Below, one piece after another: positions 1 to 11,529 of a stretch of DNA of 64,000 nt. Source of the DNA: Cladobotryum mycophilum (lineage: Eukaryota; Ascomycota; Sordariomycetes; Hypocreales; Hypocreaceae); contig JAVFKD010000004.1 in the NCBI GenBank assembly GCA_036429605.1, positions 2,480,001 to 2,544,000 on the forward strand. Reading direction: 5' to 3'. The position numbers and the translations under genes are program-made. Positions within the stretch are counted from its first letter, which is position 1; every line of letters starts with the position of its first letter. Under the pieces are notes generated by a model. It was not told the origin of the DNA and searched no databases. It worked only from the letters and a program-made list of their open reading frames with translations.

Positions 1-59
1 CCTGCGATGGCGGCAGCGGCAGAAGCCTGGATGGGCTCAAAGGTAGCAGAAGAAGTCAT
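1..59 (-). CDS. 5' end of a gene running off the left edge of the window
   Basis: On the minus strand an ATG at 59-57 with an adenine-rich upstream context opens a frame that stays open to base 1, giving about 19 residues beginning MTSSATFEPIQ and then an Ala-rich run. The rest of the gene lies outside the window, so no family can be named. Roughly 1 kb separates it from the next gene on the same strand, which leaves room for its promoter at about 60-1000. The short length means chance cannot be excluded. Confidence 0.4.
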   Translation of the reverse strand, partial: MTSSATFEPIQASAAAAIA

Positions 60-1054
60 TGTTGCTTTGTTTTGTCAACGATGTCGATGATTATTTTCCC
101 ATCTATCCGGCTGTCTGGTGCCCATTATATCCTTTTTCTTCTTCTTCGTCTTGTTCTTCCTGTCTTCCTCAATTATTCTCCTCGATGCTGGATTAGTGAT
201 CTTTTGGATAGATGTTTGATGTGGATGTTGATGACAGTCGATAATCGATGGTCGATGCTCTACTAACAAAGATCCATGTCATGAGTCACCTTTGACGAAC
301 TGAGTTTGATTGCCCCGCGATTTTCGATAGCATCCATAGATACTAACGGGCACTCATACTAAAAAAGTTGGCACCAAAATTAGTCCCCCCAGATCTCAAG
401 TGGCAGGGGGGGGGGGGTTTCATCCATGCGGGTCTAATGTCTTACATGAACTGTTGACTCACAGAGTGACTCAAGGTGAAATCTGCATTGGCACAATTTC
501 GAGCCAAAGCAGTAAAATGAACCGAACATTGTTCCAAAAGACGGGCCAATTAAGGAAGGACATGAGAGAAAAACTAGACTGACAAAGCCTCAATGCAACT
601 CGATGAGTCGTTTGTTTTGTCTATTGCGCCCTCTACAAGGCGGATTTGCCCAGTAGACTCGCTCTTACAAACGTTTCGGGAAACGAGTTCCACCAATTCA
701 GAGCTATTATCGCATCGTCTGTGCTTGACGGATGTGCGTTGCTAGGCTATCTGCATCCCGAGGCTATTCATTTTTCCTCTTCTGTAACTAAGACCATAAT
801 CCCTCCAATAGCAAGACAGAGAATCCGAGCATACCAATCACCTGTAAAACAGCCGGCTATCAATACCTATGTTGTGAAAGAAACAGCTAAAGTATCCTAG
901 TCAATATTCTGAATGGAAGGGCGTTTTTTCTCTCCAATAGTCATTCTTGTCCTGCTCTTCTCAAGATGGTTTACGAGCTGACGATAGCTCAATACATCAT
1001 CCAAGGCCCAAACGTGTAGGCTACGGTAATCAAACAATCCCACCTTCTACTTCT

Positions 1055-2201
1055 TTAAAAAGTTGTTTGAAGCTTGGGGTAGTCGTCTGCGTGGGCTTGC
1101 AGATCTGCGAAAATCGAGGCCGACTCCCCCCAGGGAGATCCCTCATCCGCTCAAGGTCCTCTTCCTCGAGCTTCTCAAGAGTTTCGATCGGTTCTTCTTT
1201 TCCTTCCTTCTTGTCTTCCTTTTGGGGCTCTACTGCCTTCTTGATGCCAGATGATTCGCCAATCATCAGCAATTGCGCATTTGCGTAGTTTAGGTGTTCG
1301 GGTTGGGAGGGAATCCATCGTAGGTCTCGAAAGGTATCCAAGACTCTGTACAAGCGTTAGCCCCTCATCATTGTATAAGAGTCAGGATATTGGTTTCTAC
1401 ATACTTTTTAGGATAATCAGGATTCTTGGGCAGACGAGCATATGATGGGCCAGGGTACTTTGGGTTTTTAGTGCTGAGAATAAAGCTACCCTTCTCCTTC
1501 AGACCAAGTTTGTCTTGTACTTCATCCAACTCCTCAGGCAATGTTAACATGTATGTCAAGTGGCTCTCTCTTCCTGTCGTAGTCATAGCGTATACACCTT
1601 CTCCCACTGGTGTTGCTGCCGGGGTATGTCGCGTACCAGCCGTCTTAGTCTCGTAGTCTTCACCAGCCAGGAATCGGCCTTTGAGCTCATCATATGATGC
1701 CCCAGACTTTTCCACAAATGCCATGAAGCGATCTCTTCCGGTTGAAGGAAGGACTTTCTTTGGCAAGGCGAGAAGCCTGGTGTTGCCGGCATCACCAATT
1801 GGGCCCTTCCCGAGCTTTGCGTCCTTGGCAATCGGGCGCAGTATGATGTAGCTGCGACGAATATCGTTCACACTTTCCGGCTTTTCGATATTGACTCGAC
1901 CTCTGATGAAGAAGTAAATAATGCCTTTCTCTAAAATGTTTGAAGGAACCTCGGTTTCTTCGCCTGGTTGAACAGCGCTTTCGCCTTTGACATCCTGATC
2001 GTCAGTGAGCTTTTCGGACTTCCCTTCATCACCGCTGTCTTCTTCGCTTGCAGTACTGTCCTCAGGACTTTCGTCAATTTTTGCCCGTCTCTCAGTCTTT
2101 GAGCGCTTGGCGTCTGGGTTCTCGTGGTCCGTCTCGTGCTTCTGGCCGGCAGCTGCGTTCTCGTTTCCTTTCTCTGCCATTGAATCCTTTGTCTCTGCCA
2201 T
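1055..2201 (-). CDS. Conserved unnamed nuclear-type protein, 2 exons, one-base frameshift
   Basis: Exon 1 is 2201-1405 and exon 2 is 1345-1055, with a 59-nt intron (GTATGT donor, GCTAACG branch, TACAG acceptor). The N-terminal ~90 residues are acidic and lysine-rich with NLS-like KRSK, as in nuclear proteins. The middle (GIIYFFIRGRVNI..SYIILRP) is compact and globular-looking. In the raw sequence the last ~30 codons are out of frame. Adding one base to the C6 run at 1126-1131 restores an ending like FADLQAHADDYPKLQTTF and a TAA at 1055-1057, giving about 362 aa. Similar ascomycete proteins are, as I recall, database-annotated as 'BTB domain transcription factor', but I see no BTB fold and do not transfer that name. 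The start is the ATG ending the CAT repeat; a second ATG lies 7 codons in. Confidence 0.75.
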
Positions 2202-2229
2202 GATGATGATGATGATGATGATGATGATG
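2200..2229. repeat. (ATG/CAT)10 trinucleotide microsatellite touching a start codon
   Basis: Ten perfect ATG triplets on the plus strand. Read on the minus strand this is CAT x10, ending in the ATG start of the gene at 2201-1055, so it forms the last part of that gene's 5' leader. Confidence 0.95.
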
Positions 2230-3150
2230 TGCAGTTTCCAGTAGATAGGAAAAGGCAGTAATGCCAGGTGAACTCAACATGAGAGCTGAGAATATGAAAG
2301 CTAAGGATGACGTGGTTGGCGTTGTGATGCTGTGGTGCGATGTGATGTCATCGATCTACCATGGCGGAATGTAAAGGGCTATCACTTGGATGCTGCATAG
2401 AGCTGAAAAATAAGGAATTCTCCGCGGCAAATTGGAGAGAGTCTTCATTTGCTCATAAGCTATAACTGAGAAATCTGGAGATGACTGGATACTTTACAGC
2501 CCATGTCATCAGATTTCAGGGTCCGAGGAAACAGATTGTCGACCAAGCCGATGTCTAAGCAGATGAAGAATCGAGAAATGCATTTTAGCTATCAAATATA
2601 TTCAGGTATAATAAGCAGGAATTTTAGATGAAATTCTTGTCGAGAAGTAAATTGTACCTTTGCCATTCCTTGCAGATGTGGAGGGTTGAGGATTGCAACC
2701 TCATAATCGGTGGTTTGACAATTGGCTAACACAAGAATGCTACCCTACAAAGGAATCGACATTATTGCTGTTTAGCCCATTTACCAAAATTATTTTATAG
2801 GATCATTACATTGATCTTTGTAAGCAAGTGGGTGCAAGAACGAGCAATAGGTAGTGAGGGGCAGATCGTTTTAGCTACGTTGACGACGACTTCATGGATC
2901 AGGCTTGGAAATGGTCTTCAAAATACATCACGTTACAAAGTCTAATCATTGCTATGAAAAGACAAAGAACCGGACCAAAGTATTCGGCTCAAGCCCACAA
3001 AATTGAATTAGGCAAATGGATACCCATCGAGCACTTGACTATAATACATAGAGATAAATATTATAGAGTACATAGTAAAGCGAAATAATTTAGATTAGAG
3101 TAATTCAACTACCTTGTTCTACACTTAGCTTTTGCCAGTGACAGTTATAT
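2230..3150. other. Intergenic, AT-rich, no gene seen
   Basis: Lies upstream of the minus-strand gene at 2201 and should hold its promoter. It is AT-rich with short random reading frames only. I see no recognisable element. Confidence 0.5.
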
Positions 3151-3645
3151 CTAGTTTATGTATGACCCTTGAAAGCACATTTTCTCGGCTCGAATCTGCT
3201 CCGCCAGCCGGGAAAACTTTAGCCCGTGTGACCCCTGACTGGGGTCATCCGTTGGCGAGAGAAGCAGCAAGACGAGCTCCTTGATCACTATACTTGCCCC
3301 CGGCAGGTGATTTTTATATACAATGGTCAGCGTTGATTCGATAGACACTCTTCGGGTCCCCTCGGGTCCTTCATCGTCCTTGGCGACTCTAATCTTTCTG
3401 CTTCTACTTGAGACATATTGGCTGCGAAACCTTATCAAGTTGAGCTCAACAGCTGACCGTATAACGGAACCTTCCCCATGGTTGAAAGTGGTGTCGTGAA
3501 AAAGGAACTTGCCCAACGGTGGTGGTGTGTTGAGGGAACCAATGGCATCGTAAGCTGGAAGAAAGTCTTTGAGGAAATGTAATCCACGTGAAGCGTGCTC
3601 TGGGAGCAGCTCGAGGCATCCGTGATGGGTTGTATACTCGTCCAT
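3151..3645 (-). CDS. Hypothetical 164-aa protein, possibly NTF2-like
   Basis: A single open frame starts at an ATG (3645) and runs 164 residues. The order of features (helical start with FLKDFLPAYDAIGSL, then FLFHDTTFNHGEG, then strand-like segments SIESTLTIVYKN and IVIKELVLLLL) recalls small NTF2/SnoaL-like cone-fold proteins. That is a weak impression, not a match, and no catalytic residues can be argued. It could be a one-exon gene, the last exon of a larger broken gene extending to about 5030, or a chance frame. Confidence 0.35.
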   Translation of the reverse strand: MDEYTTHHGCLELLPEHASRGLHFLKDFLPAYDAIGSLNTPPPLGKFLFHDTTFNHGEGSVIRSAVELNLIRFRSQYVSSRSRKIRVAKDDEGPEGTRRVSIESTLTIVYKNHLPGASIVIKELVLLLLSPTDDPSQGSHGLKFSRLAEQIRAEKMCFQGSYIN

Positions 3646-4272
3646 GGCGGCGCGTGATATTTTCTTTAGGGGTGAGGCTTATTTCGAGATCGGGTCTGCA
3701 AAGCACTGTTAATTCAGAATGGCAACCAAGGGCGAGGGGATAAGGTCACTTTTTATGACATCCTACCAAATGAAATGTCAAAGCAAATCGCTGCGCAAGT
3801 CGCAAGTAAAGTGAACCTCTCTGCAATGCTGATCAACTTGCTTTGTGAGAGGTAACGTGATGCGGTTTCTAGCAACCACTTTGAGGTTGGGAACCTCCCA
3901 GTCTTCAGCGGGTTCAAATGATCTTTGTTGAGCCAAGTATCAGAACGAAAATCGTGGGGATAAATTTAGGGGCCTCCTGCCACTTACCCCTGAACAATGA
4001 AATGACCCTTTGACTTCTCGTGTTAGTAGAACACTTTGAAAGCGATGAGTGGCGGTATTCTTTGTAGATATCCCAACAAAGACCAACTATGAGTCTCTAA
4101 TGGCATCTTCACCCGTCGTCTTCGAATGGTTCAATCTCTTGAAAGCTGAATCTAACTCTAGAATAAAGAACATGGCGCATGGTTGTCCTCCGTTGTCCTC
4201 GAACAGAAAATCTTCAATAAGTGATTCAATCGACATCGGGGACTCGCTGCTGTATCTAAGCATTTTGCGTAC

Positions 4273-5032
4273 CTAGTTATGAGGGCCCAAGTTTTCGAAT
4301 CTCTGTATCAGCTCTTTGAAGGAAGCGTTGGATTCGAGCTTCACGATTAATTGGTAGAAGGCAGTTTGTGATGGGTCTGAGTGAGGCAGCTTGCGAGAGT
4401 GTGGAGCGAAAATGTTAAGAGATTCTTGCGAGATGAAGAGCGACTTCTGGACGAAGGCCAGTCTCTGTGAGACAGGTGAGAGCAAATACTGTCTTCTCAA
4501 TTTAGAGAGGGTTCGGCTCTGGATGGGGTATGCCCTTCGTGAAATGGTGTAGTTTCGGGGTGGAATCTCTGGAGATCTGAAGTCAGTGTCTAGTTCCCGG
4601 GTACACCTCTATTCCCCTGGCTTGCTAAGATTCTCACAATTGCCATTATACATAAATATTATCTTGAGACTCAGAGGACTCTTTGAACCCTTTGTAAGCG
4701 TATGGGCTGGTTGTTTCGATGGATTGTTCGAAAGCAAAGCCCCAAGCCATTCTTCTTTTTGGGTCGCCGAAGTGTGCGTGTAGAGGCTTCCGCTGGCAAA
4801 GGCTCTAGGGTGTAGAAGTAGGACATGATGGCTGTAGCCGTCTTTTCTCAGCGACAGACGAGGAGTAGGCATGGAGGGGCCGGGGGATACTGTTAATGCA
4901 ACCAGTTACTATTGAGTTGCACGTGTATAGTTCTTCGGGCGATGGGAAGAGCTTGTGGCCCCACAAATGAATGCCTTTTGCTACAGGTGACTCGGGCAGT
5001 GCTATCCGCTGCACACAGAAGACCTTTAGCAT
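4273..5032 (-). pseudogene. Protein-like fragments on the minus strand, possibly a broken gene
   Basis: Two in-frame segments on the minus strand (about 4872-4612 and 4608-4273) are separated by a single TAG at 4611-4609. The downstream part (..DFRSPEIPPRNY.., then a segment rich in helix-forming residues) reads like real protein, and the two segments share one frame, so the TAG is a nonsense codon unless an intron covers it. I could not find a convincing intron of normal length. An upstream segment with an ATG at 5032 lies in another frame. No family is recognised. It may be a decayed gene, a gene damaged by assembly errors like others here, or coincidence. Confidence 0.25.
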
Positions 5033-5959
5033 GGAAGTCTTTACGTGAAACCAAAGCGCTTCAGGGCTGTAATTATCACTGATGCTATTTATACAGAGGT
5101 TATTGGTCTTGCGAATGGATGTCTATGTCAAGAATCTGATGAGCCGCAACAATCCTCCCCAACGAACTCACATCTGAAGAAGCCAACACGCTGACAGGTA
5201 TCTGATTATAGTGGTTACGTCGCTCCACCGAATTCGATTGCAGCAGCTCTCAAATCGATCTCTCCCAACAAATCTGTCATGTTGATCTCTATATACCTAT
5301 GTAGATCGAGGCTCGAGGGATGAGGTTAGAGTGAAGATTGCTAGAAGGATTTGAATAAAATCCGACAGCCCCAAAGCTGAGATAGAATGGTATCTTTACG
5401 GGCTTGCGGTTCGGGTTATACTTCTACACTCTCTAAGCAGTCAAGGCGACCTGTTCTTCATACAGATACGATCTGGAAAAGCTGTATCACTGTCGCAGGC
5501 CCGTCTCTAAACAACTGCGAGTCTTGAGAATTACTGGAAGTCAAGTAATTGGTAGATGCTGTGGGCAACTTGACTTCAAAAAGCATAAATTGTAAAAAAA
5601 CCAGTCTATCGCGGCCGTGGTGAAAATTCTCCATTCCAATCCTGTAAAACCTCTCGATACAGTACGCCTTTACTCAAAGCCCCAGGTTCTCTTGGATGTA
5701 GTCTTATAGCCATAGAAATAAAAATGTCTCCCATCCATATTTTCTGCTTCTAGTCCCTGTCTTGTACAATATATTACATTGAGATCCGCTCTGCTACTGT
5801 TGTCCATATATCTAATTGCGTCGTTGAACTGTGATTCTTCGTCCCCATGATGTCCTTTCCAGATCCGAGTTCACTTCAGAATCCCGATAAACCGTCCGAA
5901 ATCACTGGTTGAATCGTATTCGTGGGGCGTTTGTCTTGAGTCCCTGCCTCGCACTCTGG
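5033..5959. other. Intergenic, no gene seen
   Basis: Only short, compositionally random frames in all six readings. Nothing regulatory stands out. Confidence 0.5.
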
Positions 5960-7066
5960 CTACCTATTACATAGTAACAGTAGCAGGCCCTTGCGCTTCA
6001 CGTAGTGTACCTGGCTGAGGCTGAGATGGGTCCTCGAAAGTAGGCTGTGAGGTTGTGTACGGGCGTCGTGATGTCCTTTGATCATAGAAGAGTTGAAGGT
6101 TCTCAGGTTAATGAAAATCCCTGACAGAAGGCCGTACCATGGTTGAAAATATGTCAAGCTCTTCTTCTGGTTCCCATTCCCACCCCCATCCCGCTTCTGT
6201 TTCTGCTTCTGTTTCTCTCTCAGGTTCCCTCTCGGGTTCTCTCCTGGGTCCATTCTTAAGGTCTTTCTTAGGTTCTTTCTTGGGTTCTTTCGGAGTCTTT
6301 GTCTTCGGTAGTAGGCCTTTTACTGCTATCAACTCGTAATCTCGTCGAGATGGAAGGGATGTCGGGCTATTCTATACCGTCAAGCGTGTTCAAAATCCTC
6401 TTCATTCTGCCCACTATTCTCTTTGCGTTAGTATTCATGAAAGAGAAGCCAGCTAAGAGCCTCGGTATGCTCTGGAATTCACCCTTGACATACATTTAGG
6501 TGGTCTTTTCCTGAATAAAATGGAATCGCCAATCATATCCTGCCATCCGAAGCTCTGCAATCTTGTGGGCTGTTGTGATCCACCTACAAGAGAAAAATGG
6601 GGATTCCTTGAAATTGTTAGAATAGAGGTCAGAAGCGTAGAAAGGGAGTATCCCAACATACGAGCCTTGTGCGAGGAGTAAGAGGCAGACGGTGCCCATA
6701 TTTGGTAGAGGGAACAACACCGAGAGGTGCATTTTCTGTTATGGTGGAAAAGACTTGAGGAGCTGGAAGTTCTGGTTCTTTCGGTGCTTCCGTGGCGCGT
6801 CTCGATGGATGTGGGTGGCCAAATCGTAGCGAAGGCCAAACAAACAGCGCACATTCGGTAGGTGACGGTGAGGTTTTTGAACTTTCTGCAGACAAAACTT
6901 GCTTTGTCTCTGTACCGGATCGTTTTCGCTTTGTCTTCTTATTTTTTCTATCAATGGAACTTCGGTTTGGGCTTTCGTCTTTGTGATTTTGAATGCTTTG
7001 AGCTTGGGAGGCGCGGGTCTGGTGATTGTTTAGTCTGGATTGAGGGTTTTCTGCGACAATGGACAA
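5960..7066 (-). other. Possible minus-strand coding remnants with a low-complexity charged segment
   Basis: Several minus-strand segments look partly coding. One at 7066-6660 is proline/basic-rich. A plausible GTATGT...TTGTAG intron at about 6660-6585 leads into a segment ending HFIQEKTT with a stop near 6496. Near 6330-6140 a degenerate 12-bp repeat (TTCTTTCTTAGG-like on the plus strand) would encode KEPKK / REPERE-type charged repeats. The frames do not join cleanly, and I recognise no family. This is either a poorly assembled gene, a remnant, or low-complexity intergenic DNA. Confidence 0.2.
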
Positions 7067-9120
7067 AGAGTCAGCACAAAGGACAAACAGAGCGAGATCC
7101 TCAAATTCTTTGGAGATTTCCCTCTCTCTCTTCGAGAGTCCATGCTTCTTTCTTTGTGTTGAGCTGTTTTTGGGATGAGCGTCATCCTAGGAGATGGAGT
7201 TCAAACGCAACGCACCTCTGTCCGCACAAGTAGTCGATGAACTCGTGGCCCAGAGATAACCGTCAAATATTTCGGGGGGCATTGTTCACGCCGAGTGTCT
7301 GAATTGATGAAGAGAGACAAGTAGGTGCCCTTGCGGCTGTATTTTGAGGCGGGTTCACTTTGCGTTTGTTTGGCGACCGCACCTTGGGCCACAGAGCACA
7401 TTAGGGGCCACGACGCAATGACGCTGACAATTCCCACGTATCAAAGACTTCGTATCCTATTTCTTCTCTCTTTTGTCTCGCAACAACTACGACAATGTGA
7501 CACTCAATACTGTGATCTACAGATCAAAGCAACCGCGCTCTCATAGGAGTGACCCGTCGTGACAACCCCTTCCACAAGCACAACAACAACACCCTCTACT
7601 CGGCGTGACTCACACATCATAACAAACACCAAAACAAGTGAAGTCTCGCTCACCAACCGATCAAACATCTTCTTCAAGGCAAGGCATAAAGCCTCACACT
7701 CAATGAAAAAAGTAGAGGTGCATGTAAACATGCCATGTTCCAAAAATTGGGCGCGATCACTGTGCTCGGAAACCAAATGATCTCGCCGCTCACGGTGTTT
7801 CCAACAGCCAACAACAGCCACCAGGCTACCGCAACCTGTGCGGTGGGTTCAGGCCGCATCAATCATTCACTTCAGCCCCCTCAGTCAATGGAGCCCGAGC
7901 AATCCCGTCTCAATACCCTCCTATCATCACTGCCGCCTGCCAGGGTTCTGTGGAGCAGGTCTTACGCGTCTGATGATCTTTTGCTGCTCCTTCATCATTT
8001 AGAAGCCGAAGTGAAAGTTGAGTGGGTATGAAGAAGAAAGGAAAAGAGAGAAAATTGGTGGGAAGGGGGAGAGGTTTATATACCCCTGGAGTGGGGACTC
8101 CAGATCACTCGGTCACATGAGCACCGCTTGTTGCACTCCCCAATGGGGAAAAATAGGCATTCTAACTGACGCGCACATTTATTTATTAAATGAGTGCCAT
8201 CACTGAATAAAAAAATTAAATCGGTGCACCTGATTTTTCGTTCATTGGGCCGCCTGACTGATCTCTCTGACCTTGGCTCGCGATGGCATCCACCCACCCC
8301 CACGAGAGCAACGAGATCTGGCATAGAGGGGCAAAGAGGGGCACCCCACGAGGCACACAGACATAGATTGCGATGCCAAGCAATAATAGTTTAGCTGATC
8401 TACATACGTGCGTGCATATACTCAGTATGTATGAGAACATATGACAACATGTGGTTGCAACGGTATTGCCACTCAGAGAAATGACAACTCGTAACTACTT
8501 GCCTGCAATTTATATTATCGTCAGACTATTTACTTGACTCTACACATCGCTCAATGAGAGTTGGAATATATTCGCTGCATCAAAATATGGTTGTGGCTCT
8601 GAATGTGGTTCTGAATGTGCTTCTCTCCTCGACCGCCCCAGAACGCCCTCTGCGTACTGCAGCCACTCCGTTATTTCTCCCCATAGGTTCCTCTTCTGCG
8701 ATTGATTTTTTTTTCTCAGGGCATCTAGTTTCCTGAATTCTCATTGGTCCTTTATTTATTTAATTCGGTACACCCATTTTCCATTTAATCGTATTTTTTG
8801 CACCACACACCCCCAATAGCTACACCCCCTTACTCGATCACCCCCCCAACCGTCACCCACCCTTCAACCGCCTGCAGGCAACGCATGCACTGCGTAGGCT
8901 GCCCCGATTCGTTTGCCTCGCTCTCTTTTTTCTATGCTCCCATTTCTTTTACTGATCTTCAAGCTCTATGCTCCCTCTACAGAGTGCAGGGCTCAACGCA
9001 AACTTCTTTCCCTTCACATCTTCTTACCACCAAATATCCGAAGCAAGAACGAGGCGAAGCAACCTATAAAACTGAGCATCTATTGATGAGCCTCATGCTC
9101 AACATTCTGCTCTACTGAAC
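7067..9120. other. Intergenic, no gene seen
   Basis: About 2 kb with only short frames. The right part (about 8750-9130) is pyrimidine-rich and C-rich on the plus strand, as is common in fungal promoters and 5' leaders, and precedes the tentative multi-exon gene at 9.4-10.7 kb. A GTAAGT at 9149-9154 and an acceptor near 9437 could be a leader intron. Confidence 0.4.
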
Positions 9121-9437
9121 CAACTTGGTAGATCGACTTGGAGCGAATGTAAGTAACCAGTTTCTTCCTGTCATTTTCTTCCCTCTTTCCAGGTTCTGTT
9201 CATCGTTCAAACTGCCCTGACAGCACATGAACATGGATATAGCCCCATCTCTTGCATCTGTCCTCCGCTGCCACTCAGCATCATTTGTAGTCCTTCTTGA
9301 ATCAACCCCTCCACTCCTCTCTTCCTCTCTTCCTCCTCTCTTCCCATTTCTTCTTTTCTTTTACCAAGGAAGATCCCGTTTTCAACTCAAACCCAACAGT
9401 CTCAAGAAACAACCTTAACCTAACCTAAATGCAGAAA

Positions 9438-10690
9438 TTTTCCCCGCTCACCAAGTCAAATAGACACCCTTCCCCCTTGGAATATGTGGGCTGGGACTCC
9501 CAGCCCACCTATTTCCCAGGAGGGGGTGCTCTACCATCCTTCGATACTTGGCATCGCCCATCCAAGTCAGTCGTTCTCAGGAAGGATCGCTCTCAATAAT
9601 CATGCCTTCACAAGGCAAAAGGCTATCCTTCCTCCCGGGAAGTATGTCGGCAGGAAGTCACAGCCAACCTACTTCCTGGGGGTGAGGATAGACCTACGAT
9701 GGTCATTGGTGTGGGTTTGCTGTCCTTGCCGATCATTACCGAGTTATACATTTTCATCCAACTTGGTGGGCGAGAACAATATCGTATGTTCCAAGGGGGT
9801 TGATGCGCAAAACATCGTAAGTTGAGCACGTCATATAGGTGATGATGAATAGAGACCTATATGCTAATTCGAAAACAATCCAGCACCCACCCAATCTTGG
9901 GGGAGTGGATGGGGCACATGGTAAGACTCTCCCTCTTTGATTTATATTTCCAATACTAACTATTCTTCGGTCCAGCTTGAATCGAATTGCCTGGGGCAGA
10001 GTCATTGGCATTTACTTGTGGTGGGGGTGGAGGTGGGAGAAGGGGAGAGGGAGAGGGAGAGGGAGAACGGAAGTCGATTGATATAAAGTTGGGAATGGGA
10101 GTTGTATAACTCGATAATTGATAGCTTGCCTCGTCCAGAACCGCCCGCCATCATTCAAGGGTACCTGGCACGGCAGAGGTTATGGGTATGATAAACCAGT
10201 TTACACAAATATCTTTGCCCAAACTTTGATTGGTGATCTTCTGGTGAATGAACTCGTTGTCGTAACTCTGTTGCTACGTCTACCACATTGGAGGGCGAAA
10301 ACCTAGCCGACTGCCTGAAAGTGAAAAGTCAGAAATTGATCGATATACCAGATCCATCAGCATTCAAAGAAGAAATTAAAAAAACTCGTCTCCCCTCAAG
10401 AGTCGATAAATTTATGCCCAAGGAACAGAAACATGCTACATCACTGTCAGACTCCCTCGCTCATTTCCTCGACGCGACATCACGTAAAGGCGAAGGCACA
10501 GCAAGCAACGACTCTAGATCGCCAGGTACGTCTCGAGACGCCAGTAAGTAAGAGGAATGACTGTTTTGGTCAAGTACCTCAGACTTGCTAACAGGATCTC
10601 CGTATGGAGTAGTCTACGTGGATGGCGGCCCCTCGCATTCGGGGCTCGAGGCACCCAGCTTAGCTCTAAAGCACAAGCAGCTCTTTAAGA
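9438..10690 (+). CDS. Tentative multi-exon gene, plus strand, function unknown
   Basis: Several good splice signals line up on the plus strand: an acceptor at 9437 (CTAAC before ATGCAG), a donor GTAAGT at 9818 with acceptor CCAG about 65 nt later, a donor GTAAGA near 9920 with ACTAAC and CCAG about 55 nt later, an acceptor at 10140, and a donor GTAAGT near 10546 with GCTAACAG. Between them, protein-like stretches appear in changing frames, for example IDIPDPSAFKEEIKK at 10339-10383. One pair of segments repeats a YVGxxSQPTYF motif (about 9483-9520 and 9643-9680). At least two G runs (about 9677-9681 and 9796-9800) sit where frames switch, matching the frameshift pattern seen in firmer genes. 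No family is recognised and the exon chain is not certain. Confidence 0.35.
10040..10067 (+). repeat. GAGAGG hexamer-type purine repeat
   Basis: Short tandem of GGGAGA units on the plus strand, imperfect at both ends. Confidence 0.8.
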
Positions 10691-11373
10691 AAACAGCGAC
10701 AAAGTGGCCGGAATAATGATCTGAAATCATTCTTCCATCTTGTGATATCGATCATATGCATCTTGAGAAGGAACACTGTTCAGAACGAGAGTCGTTGGTG
10801 ATCAATACCGCAGAGCGATGATAATTGGTGTTTTGGAGAGAAAAGAAAGAAAGGAGAAAAGAACTTGAGATGGAGAAAAATGGGCGATTTATCTGTAAAT
10901 AAAGTTCTTGAATTGTAGTTGTATTCATATCTCTGTCGGTCACGGTTGTAGAGGGTCCTCAATTTTACCTTAATGCGTGTCAGACGTGAAGAGAGAGTTC
11001 GTAGAATTACCCCTATTCAAATACTACTTTCACACACCCAAAGAGTATTTCCACGAAAATGAAGATCAGCCTCCACGATATATGTTATAATTACTAGTCA
11101 TGGAGTTATTTATTTCTTCCCAGGCGCATAATTATTTCCTACAGCAATTAGCCAAAGTTTGTCGCGCGCATGGCAACAAAAACATTGTGGTTGTGTTTAT
11201 TTGTTATGACTACAGGGTAGTACTCAAGTTGGCTGCTGAAGTGCAGAGCGGATCCATGCCATTCCTCCACGTTCCTACACCTCACAAGTGAACGCAATCT
11301 GAGTTTGAAAACCATCAAGTTAAGTAAGAACATTTTTTGTCTAGGGAAAAATATTGTCTATTGAGATTTTCTC
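10691..11373. other. Intergenic, promoter side of the glycosyltransferase gene
   Basis: AT-rich spacer with no convincing gene. Short frames on both strands look random. Confidence 0.45.
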
Positions 11374-11379
11374 TATAAA
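11374..11379 (+). promoter_or_regulatory. TATA-like box upstream of the glycosyltransferase
   Basis: TATAAA lies about 150 bp before the ATG at 11530, followed by a C/T- and CA-rich leader. The position fits a fungal core promoter, but the motif is short and could occur by chance. Confidence 0.35.
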
Positions 11380-11529
11380 GACGGCTGATCCAGGACGTGT
11401 TTATCAGCTAGACAGTCTACCAACCACACACAAAACCTCCTCACCTCCTTCATCGACTAACTCTCCCCCAAACAACTTCATCAAATCCCATTGACCGTTT
11501 TTGTTTTATTTTATTTTTGTTTTCTCACG

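Noticed and set aside
1030..1353. Exon 2 of the first gene read as written, with a different C-terminus
   Set aside because: The written frame ends in an atypical basic tail, whereas one extra base in the C6 run restores a compact ending and a consistent length.
2092..2280. Poly-His frame on the minus strand
   Set aside because: By-product of the CAT microsatellite read in another phase.
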